A DNA stretch of 64,000 nucleotides, taken from positions 24,767,501 through 24,831,500 of the forward strand of contig NC_089038.1 of NCBI RefSeq assembly GCF_034140825.1, read 5' to 3'. Of this stretch, positions 57,402 through 64,000 are shown piece by piece. The DNA comes from Oryza sativa Japonica Group. Lineage: Eukaryota > Streptophyta > Magnoliopsida > Poales > Poaceae. The number at the start of each line of letters is the position of its first letter. Positions within the stretch are counted from its first letter, which is position 1. The position numbers and the translations under genes are program-made. The notes beneath the pieces were generated by a model that was given only the letters and a program-made list of their open reading frames with translations, had not been told where the DNA came from and searched no databases.

Positions 57402-57495
57402 GGAGTCAGTCGAGTGGAATTCGTTCGAGCACCGATCCCAAGTGTGAGTAGAAAATGGGAGTGTGCAGAGAGCGTGCTTCCTTCCGTTGTATAAC

Positions 57496-57508
57496 TCCAA
57501 ATATATAC
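57496..57508 (-). promoter_or_regulatory. TATA-like site of malate synthase
   Basis: On the minus strand the sequence GTATATATTTGG lies about 95-105 nt before the start codon. Distance and composition suit a TATA box. Confidence 0.6.
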
Positions 57509-57599
57509 GCGAGAGGTAGTGTAAAATTTGAAGACTATCGTCTTTGATGATGTGGCAAGGATGAAATTTTGTCATTTTTCTCCAAAGAGATCAAGATTG

Positions 57600-59110
57600 C
57601 ACTAGTTTGTAATGCTGAAGCGGACTCTGGAAATTATCATGATGCTAGGTTTTGCAGAGCCACTACAATTTGAAAAATAAGTGTCATATGCACAACAACA
57701 AACATAGCAACCATAATCCATGCATAAACTGCCTTATATAGCAATGCAGTCTAATTGTAAAAAGAAGGAACCACAGTTCAAAGTACTTAATTTGTAGGTG
57801 TGGCCGACCGTTGATTGCTGGGGATTTTGTTTTACTTACCAGTTACCAACCTACATAGATGTCAAAAGCTCCTGGCTTATTTTCAGAGAGTAACCATACA
57901 CAGTTCGTTTCTTTTGTGAGAGAGGAATTTATGGATGGACTAATGAAGAGGTGCTCCAGGTTTCTAATACAAAGTTAAGTAATTAAGCCCTTTCAGAAAA
58001 TCTGAGTACTGAAGCCTCACCAAAATGACTAATTAAGGCCAAGTTTCGTTGTCTATGCGCAAAGCAGCTAGCTGGTGTTGTACAAGCCAATTCAAGCTGA
58101 ATTAATCGCGCATACATCCAAATTCATCACCCAATTAAGTTCTGTAGTTTGCAGTTTCTGAGCTAACATAACCGTGTTTGTTCACTGGCGATGGTCGTGT
58201 TAAGCGCGGGAAGCTCACTGTGTCCCATCAGCTAAAACTGTATATATGTTATTCCAAATAAATTGCATTAGCTTGTCTAACAAATGACACTCAACTCACG
58301 CCACTAACCTTTGCTGCTTTGCCCGGCGTGTGTTTATATAAGGCGTTGGATGAGATGGATGACGATGCGGCATGCATCAGCGTGCATATGGAGACGGATC
58401 AGTAGACGTGGTGGTTACGATAAGGCAGACGGGGAGCAAGTGCGGTGCGCATCAATCAGCTCGATCGCGTGCGTGCATGGGCACTTACGTACAGCACAGG
58501 CCAGCAGCAGGAGGAGGTAATAAGCGTGGCTTGTTTCGTTGGCGCACCGAGAGAGGCGAGTGGCTCCAAACCGCAGCCTTTGGCTGCTTGTGCGGTTTCT
58601 CTCCTTATCCGCATGAACTGCCCAATTTGGCCCATTTGGGGAAGGGAGAGCCGTGCCGTCACGCCCCCAACCTCCATTCGCCGCCGCCGGCAGCCGACTA
58701 TACGGCCAGCCTAGATGAAAAATCTCTTCGGGCCTTTCCGAACAAATTAACCTCACGGCAGCGGATCGCTGCGGGTTGCGCAGGTACACTGGGCTCTCGC
58801 GTTTTGCACGCAACGCAGGCGTTGGACGGGTTCGATCGGCCGGCGGCGAAACGTGGCGGTTGGAGAACAGGAGAAGCAGAAATTAAGCGTCTTTCACGAT
58901 GGCGTTCTTGTGAGGTTTTTCTTGTTTCGTTCCTCTTATCGTCAGGTGAGCGCCGAGGAGGCAGGTGGTGTGGCCGGCTGCAAAAGAAGCGGATTCCGCG
59001 CGTGCTGGCACGGGTCTCGTGCGGCACGGCCGCACGGTGATTCGTGGCGCCGTGTGTGCCCGTGAGGTTCGATTCTATATCGGGGGGCGAATTAGACTGT
59101 CGTAGGAGCA
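57600..59110. other. Intergenic upstream of malate synthase
   Basis: Positions 57600-58300 are AT-rich without landmarks. Positions 58340-59070 are GC-richer with a 222-residue open frame (58372-59040) that has no recognisable domain and no gene-like composition. Overlapping frames of similar quality exist on the other strand, so I do not call a gene. Confidence 0.45.
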
Positions 59111-59354
59111 AGAGCAAGTTTGATAGTATAGTCAACTATTAACTCCAAATCATCTATAATCAATTTAATAGCTAATTCATACAATAGTTATATACTACAC
59201 TATTAATATCTAGTCTCACATATCATACACACTATGTCTTGAAGTCCATGTTATAGCCGGTTATAAATCTGTAGTCCACTGCTCTTCTCTTATTTTTTTA
59301 TCTTTTTAAAATATGTTTATAGTTGGTTTATAGCTTGCTACTGTACCTGCTCTA
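59111..59354. mobile_element. MITE with AGAGCAAG ends (hAT-like), first of a pair
   Basis: It starts AGAGCAAGTTTGATAGTATA and ends TACTGTACCTGCTCT, an imperfect inverted pair. The body has the 'ttatagccggttataaat' and 'gtttatagcttgctac' motifs of this rice family. Confidence 0.7.
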
Positions 59355-59569
59355 AGAGCAAGGATAATAATAAAACCAATTGCTTACTTATAGCCTATCT
59401 ATCAGCTCACTCATACAGTGCTTAACTCTTCACTATAAATATATGGTCCACCTATCTGTCTCACAGATATTTTTATTTATATACCTAAGCCGACTGTAAA
59501 CTTACAGCCCGCTTCTCATCTCTCTCCTTTCCTGTCTCATTCATCTCAGCTGTCTGTTATACTTGCTCT
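59355..59569. mobile_element. MITE with AGAGCAAG ends (hAT-like), second of a pair
   Basis: It abuts the previous copy. It starts AGAGCAAGGATAATAATA and ends TGTTATACTTGCTCT. The two copies share ends and body style but are not simple duplicates, so two insertions are likely. Confidence 0.7.
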
Positions 59570-60512
59570 AACGTGAGTGCGTGACGGCGGTGTTGATGGG
59601 CGATAGAGGCGTGGCCCGCACTGTGGTTGGCCATTCGGCCTACTCAGCCTCGGCCTTGGCGGCCTGGCTTGACCAGGAGCCGCAGCCCGCAGCCCTCGCG
59701 GGGCTCTCGGCCGGTTCGCCAGAAGGCTGGGCGGGTACGCTATGCCGATGGGCTGTTTTTCACTTGTTTCGCCGGGCCTTTCCGGGGACAATGTCCGCAT
59801 GTGTGCGTCGTGCCCTTTCTCAGCCAGAGGCTAATATACTTTTCCTCCGCAGCCACTCTCAAACATGTTAAAAAGTAGTACTGTGTCATTTTATTATGCC
59901 CCATTAATACGGCTCCAGATTTCAGATTTAGAGTTTGTATGTTAAAATGTATGTTAATATGCCCGTGCTAACACTACGATGACGATATATGATAATACAG
60001 ATCATACAATTTAAAATGCATCACACGTGTTCTTTAATCTTCATACAAAATTTAAAGAATGGCATAAAATAAATACCGTTTCTTGTTTTCCTTCACAATA
60101 CTGAAGTTTTAATCCTAAAAAGTATGATAATTTACAGAGAAATTTGAGCACTCGATACAAAACTCACTTTATGAGCTTCTCTCATCCTAGGTGGCTTGTT
60201 GCCATGTGGTAAAGAAAAATCCTGCCTAGCTTCAAAATAGAATTGCTCCACCTCCTACTTCCCTGATTTGCTCATGTAGTGAAGCAAATGACATGCGATT
60301 TAACGGGAAAAAAACACTAATATTTTAACACTGCTTGTGACATAGCTAGAATGAGTATCTCTGAACAAATATATTTTTTAAGGAAATTCGAGTTCAATAA
60401 TTAGGTATAGCTATCAGTCAAAGAGCATCCTCAGTAGCTCAAGCAGTAACTACTTAATTTACTGATTCAGTTTGAAGGAGCCGAACAATCTACTACAGAC
60501 TCTGGTGCATTA

Positions 60513-60703
60513 GGGCCTGTTTGGCGTAGAGCTGGAGCTCAGCCAAACAGTTTCAGCTCCACTAAAACTGGGAGTGGAGTTGGGTGGAGCTCTCTCACAA
60601 AATGAACTGGAGTTGTGGAGCTGGGTTTAGGCAGCTCCACAACTCCACTCCAGACCCAACTTCTGGGTTAAATTTAGGAGTTGGAGCTATAACAAACAGG
60701 CCC
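60513..60703. mobile_element. Tourist-like MITE
   Basis: The ends GGGCCTGTTTGGCG and AACAAACAGGCCC are inverted repeats, flanked by TTA (60510-60512, 60704-60706). The inside is rich in 'ggagctc/gctccac' motifs and is itself partly fold-back. Length 191 bp. Confidence 0.88.
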
Positions 60704-63512
60704 TTAATCACGAAAAAATGTGGATCAGCAACAATTATCGAAGCAAGAATTACTGAATCATGAGTACTAAATAAAAATGATAAGCACCAAACCTAGATCG
60801 GCATGAGTACCAAATGGAAATTGATAATCATAAGTACTATCGCGACATTGAAGGTGAAATACAGTTCCATGACCAAAATGAACTATTCTAGTCTAATGAT
60901 GTCTCGCCAGAGCTCATTCTGTCAACTATTGCCAAACAAATAATGTGCATATAAAGTCACACAAATACCAGGTTATTGTGTATGCTAGACTAATGAGAAG
61001 TAATTTAAATGAGAGGCACCTTAGCACTTAGCAGCTAGACATTTATTTCTCCATATATATTTCTACAATCATATATTGACATATACCACTTGTATAGGAA
61101 GCAGAAAAGACTAACAAATTTGTACCTGCGTTCACATGATACAATCATTCTCTGTGATACCAAGAACTACACTGATAACAAATTTGGTTCTTACATCATT
61201 TGGCTTTTTCTAATTGTAGAAGCCATTAACTCAGAAGGTTCAACCTCCATTTTTCTATTCTTCATCGCATTAGCAATCTTAAAAATCATGAAATATGCAT
61301 GTACACCCGTTGGTTACTTTCAAATACCAGGATTCAAAGTCATGGCAGGATTTACATCCATATCTATACTACAAATGCATCAAGATACATGGTGTAAAGG
61401 TCATAGAAATAAGTGATTGTCCTGCCAAAAAAGGTGTATTTGGTTGAGATTGGCTTTGTTAGAAATGAAAAGACAAATAAGATAGGCAAGATGATCTTAA
61501 TTTTAGCTGCTAGAATTAAGGCCATGTAATAACAAATAGGAGAATTTCAAAAAATTAAATGATTTTCCTATTCAATCTAATAGTGTTTTGACTTTGTGAT
61601 TCCTTCATATGGAAGGGCAGCCAATTTGTAACAAAGGCGGAAACTGGGACTATCAGATCGTAAAAAATTTCTAAACAAATGCATAATCTCGGAAGTGAAG
61701 CCTAACCTATTTTCCTTAACAGCTGAACACATTTAGAACAAAGTCAGAAGCTGAGACACCTGAACAGGACAATTTGTTAAGCTATTTCTAAAATCTAGAT
61801 CTCATGTTAGTCCATCTAAATGTTGTGCCTATTTACATTCTGAGCTTTAAACTTATTATACATATTTTGAAATATATACCATATGCTGAATCTGAATAAC
61901 ACAATTTGCTTTCTATAGGTATTCATAAAAAAAATGCAGCAATCCTGTATAACGTATTAACGTATACCCAAACAAGATGATCTTGGTTATATCTACTGGA
62001 AATTATGCTTGGAATTGATTCAGTAAAATGAACTTGGCCAACAAGCAGAAAAACAACAGCCGTGCAGCAGTCTTAGATCTATGTACACCGAATACCTTGT
62101 TTTATCTCAAAGGGAATATCCGCGACAGACGTTAATATGTTCATGGCAAATCACAATCGAAAATAATTAAGTGATGACATATGCATTTCAGCATATGGCA
62201 TCACTTTATTATTATGCATTTCACACTAAAAATTATCAAAAATCCAGTGTTAATTAAGTGATGCCAACAACAAAGAAGATTGAAATAAAAGTGCTTGTGA
62301 TAGCACCTCGCAACATAATAATCACGTAGAGTGGATAGCAAGCACAAAAACAAAATAGTGCAGAGGAGCACAAAAAGGAGCAAGAAATAGTGCAGAAGAG
62401 GATAACTGGCATTACCTTAAATGCAGAGGATGTTGAGCAGTAGTGACCTGGAGCAGATATGCTACAAGAAAATGTAAGCTGTTAAAACAATAATATTCAG
62501 TTAGAAACCAAACTATTTGTTTCCATTGAAGATTGTTTAACAGAGTAAAAAAAAATCCATGTGAGAGACTACACTAAACCGACCACTGCAGCCGGCAGCT
62601 GTATACCGAGCCAACCAAATGAAATCAAATCAGAACCTTGGAGCTGCATTAGTTTGACTACAAATAAGCGTGAGACCCTGGGGTGCAGCGGCGATTGAAC
62701 CTGAGATCTACTTCTCTCTTTTTTTCTGCAATGTGCCCCTGTGCCGGCATGAAGTATGAACACATGTGCCGTCGTTCACCTATACAGCTCCAGCAATCAT
62801 GTGCCATCGTTTTTATTGATGGAAGAGTAGAAAAAAAATCTAATACCATGGGAGATTGATTTATTGCAAGGAGCAGGGTAATCTGTGACCAGCTGAATTT
62901 CCAGCCACTATAGGAGCATCTCCAAACCTCCAATTCTGATATTTTGGCTATGATTATAGGTCTCGAGCAAGCAAACTGATGTTGCAATGATTTTAGCTTC
63001 AATAGGAAAAAAATGGGTACAAATCAGCTGCATGCTAAAGATGCCATCAATAACAAAGTAACTTAACGGGATTTACAAAATGATCAGAGAGCCATGATCT
63101 GACTCTATCCCTCCCAAGGTTGCGCTCCTACAGAACAAAAACGAGACAATAAGCAAGTTTCACCAGCAAAATGCGTGAAACAAATAGTAACTCATTGCAC
63201 AGATTTCAGTTGGCAACTAAACATCGAAGTTTGTGGGATAAAATTTTGGGGAGAACTTACTGCTAGCATATGGGAATTTGCCTGCGCAATCTGCCAGTTA
63301 GCGAGCCGCAGCTTCTGGCCCATTTCCGCTCAACTCTATGATTTTGCTGCATGCACCAAAACAAAGCAAAAATAGAGTCAAACCAAGAGCACATAGCATC
63401 AAAATCCCCAGCCACTCAAAGCCTCAACAGAAGGGATGAACTGATGCAAGGAATCATGTGGTTTCAGGGACGTACTCCCTCTCCTCAAGGAGCCCCAGAG
63501 GTTCCGAGTTCT

Positions 63513-63868
63513 CCTGGAATTGACACAAAATTTAGAAAAAAATATCACCGTTAAATTAGTAGCAATCTCATGAGGAGATCGAGATTAACAGAGAGAGATG
63601 GGATCTTGCCTTACCAGCTGCACAATTCCCTCCTTGCCCGCATCCGCTGCACACACCGGTCCGTCATGGTCCATGGGTGTACCTCCTCATTACAGCCCCG
63701 CCCTTGGATATCGAGCTCACGCCATTCGCGGCCATCCTCCCCGGTGCAGCAGCGGCGGCCGCCTCCGCCTCCACCGCTGGCAGTGCCAGGATGGCGATCT
63801 GGTGGGGGAGCAAAGACGACAGCCTCCATGGTGGCTCGTCTCAATGGAGGAGGTGCAGTGGCATCCAT
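63513..63868 (-). CDS. Putative first exons of an unrecognised transcript
   Basis: On the minus strand an open frame starts MDATAPPPLRRATMEAVVFA at 63868. It runs to a donor CTG|GTAAGG at 63615. The next likely acceptor is CAATTCCAG at 63514. Joining there keeps an open frame for about 40 more codons and then stops. I recognise no domain. The frame is Gly- and Arg-rich, as expected from GC-rich DNA read by chance, so it may be a captured exon or a non-coding transcript of the Helitron-like element. Confidence 0.25.
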
Positions 63869-64000
63869 AACGCGAGGCGGAGATCGGGGATCCGCAGTGC
63901 CGGGGCGGGGTAGGGTTTGGGGATTTGGAGTGGCGGCACGACGGCAGCGGCGGGGTAGGATTTAGGGATTGGGTGTGGCGGCGATTGGCGAGTGGCAAGA

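Larger units (their letters stand above)
59955..64000 (-). mobile_element. Possible second Helitron-like element, cut by the window end
   Basis: The left edge reads TGCCCGTGCTAACACTACGA, nearly the same as the 3' end of the element at 434-3394 (TGCCCGTGCTAACGCTACGG), in the same orientation. At the other side (63610-64000) the minus strand is GC-rich with a first-exon look, again as in the first element. The CTRR terminus is not clear here and the 5' end lies beyond the window, so the call rests on shared layout. A Tourist MITE is inserted at 60513-60703. The AT-rich middle shows no other coding frame. Confidence 0.4.

Noticed and set aside
58372-59040. 222-residue open frame on the plus strand
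   Set aside because: No domain, composition explained by GC-rich DNA, and comparable overlapping frames on the other strand. No clear promoter or splice support.

Overview
The window is nuclear DNA of a grass, almost certainly rice (Oryza sativa). Its genes have many introns, with GC-rich first exons and AT-rich introns. The gaps are full of Stowaway, Tourist and Mutator-type MITEs, and LTR fossils and Helitron-like elements are also present. From memory, the gene order MAD2, cytosolic GAPDH, malate synthase fits the long arm of rice chromosome 4; I could not check this.

I rebuilt ten host loci by joining reading frames at GT-AG borders that keep phase. Left to right they are: a YqaJ-type exonuclease-fold protein (+, 5185-7543); an F-box SKIP14-like protein (-, 9444-11592); a single-exon F-box/DUF295 protein (+, 23455-24729); a trihelix factor of the GT-1 class (+, 25778-29814); the spindle checkpoint protein MAD2 (-, 30973-32203); cytosolic GAPDH (+, 34761-38051); a truncated F-box gene (-, 38805-39374); a RECQ5-type DNA helicase (+, 41942-48330); a small DUF212/PAP2-related membrane protein (+, 50776-54499); and peroxisomal malate synthase (-, 55262-57401). 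They do not form one pathway. GAPDH and malate synthase serve central carbon metabolism, RECQ5 and MAD2 genome maintenance and mitosis, and the F-box proteins ubiquitin ligase targeting.

The accessory DNA is the most structured part. Positions 434-3394 look like a complete non-autonomous Helitron on the minus strand. Positions 17611-22500 are a Pack-MULE with a perfect 9-bp target duplication that carries pieces of a glycosyltransferase family 34 gene. A minus-strand, Copia-type, non-autonomous LTR fossil (19055-22246) with a perfect 5-bp target duplication sits inside it. That fossil in turn holds a Tourist MITE and what looks like a solo Gypsy-type LTR. A further LTR fossil (23089-23298) lies just upstream of the F-box/DUF295 gene. 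The right end (about 59955 to the window edge) looks like a second Helitron-like element with a GC-rich exon-like start. I saw no tRNA, rRNA or CRISPR array.
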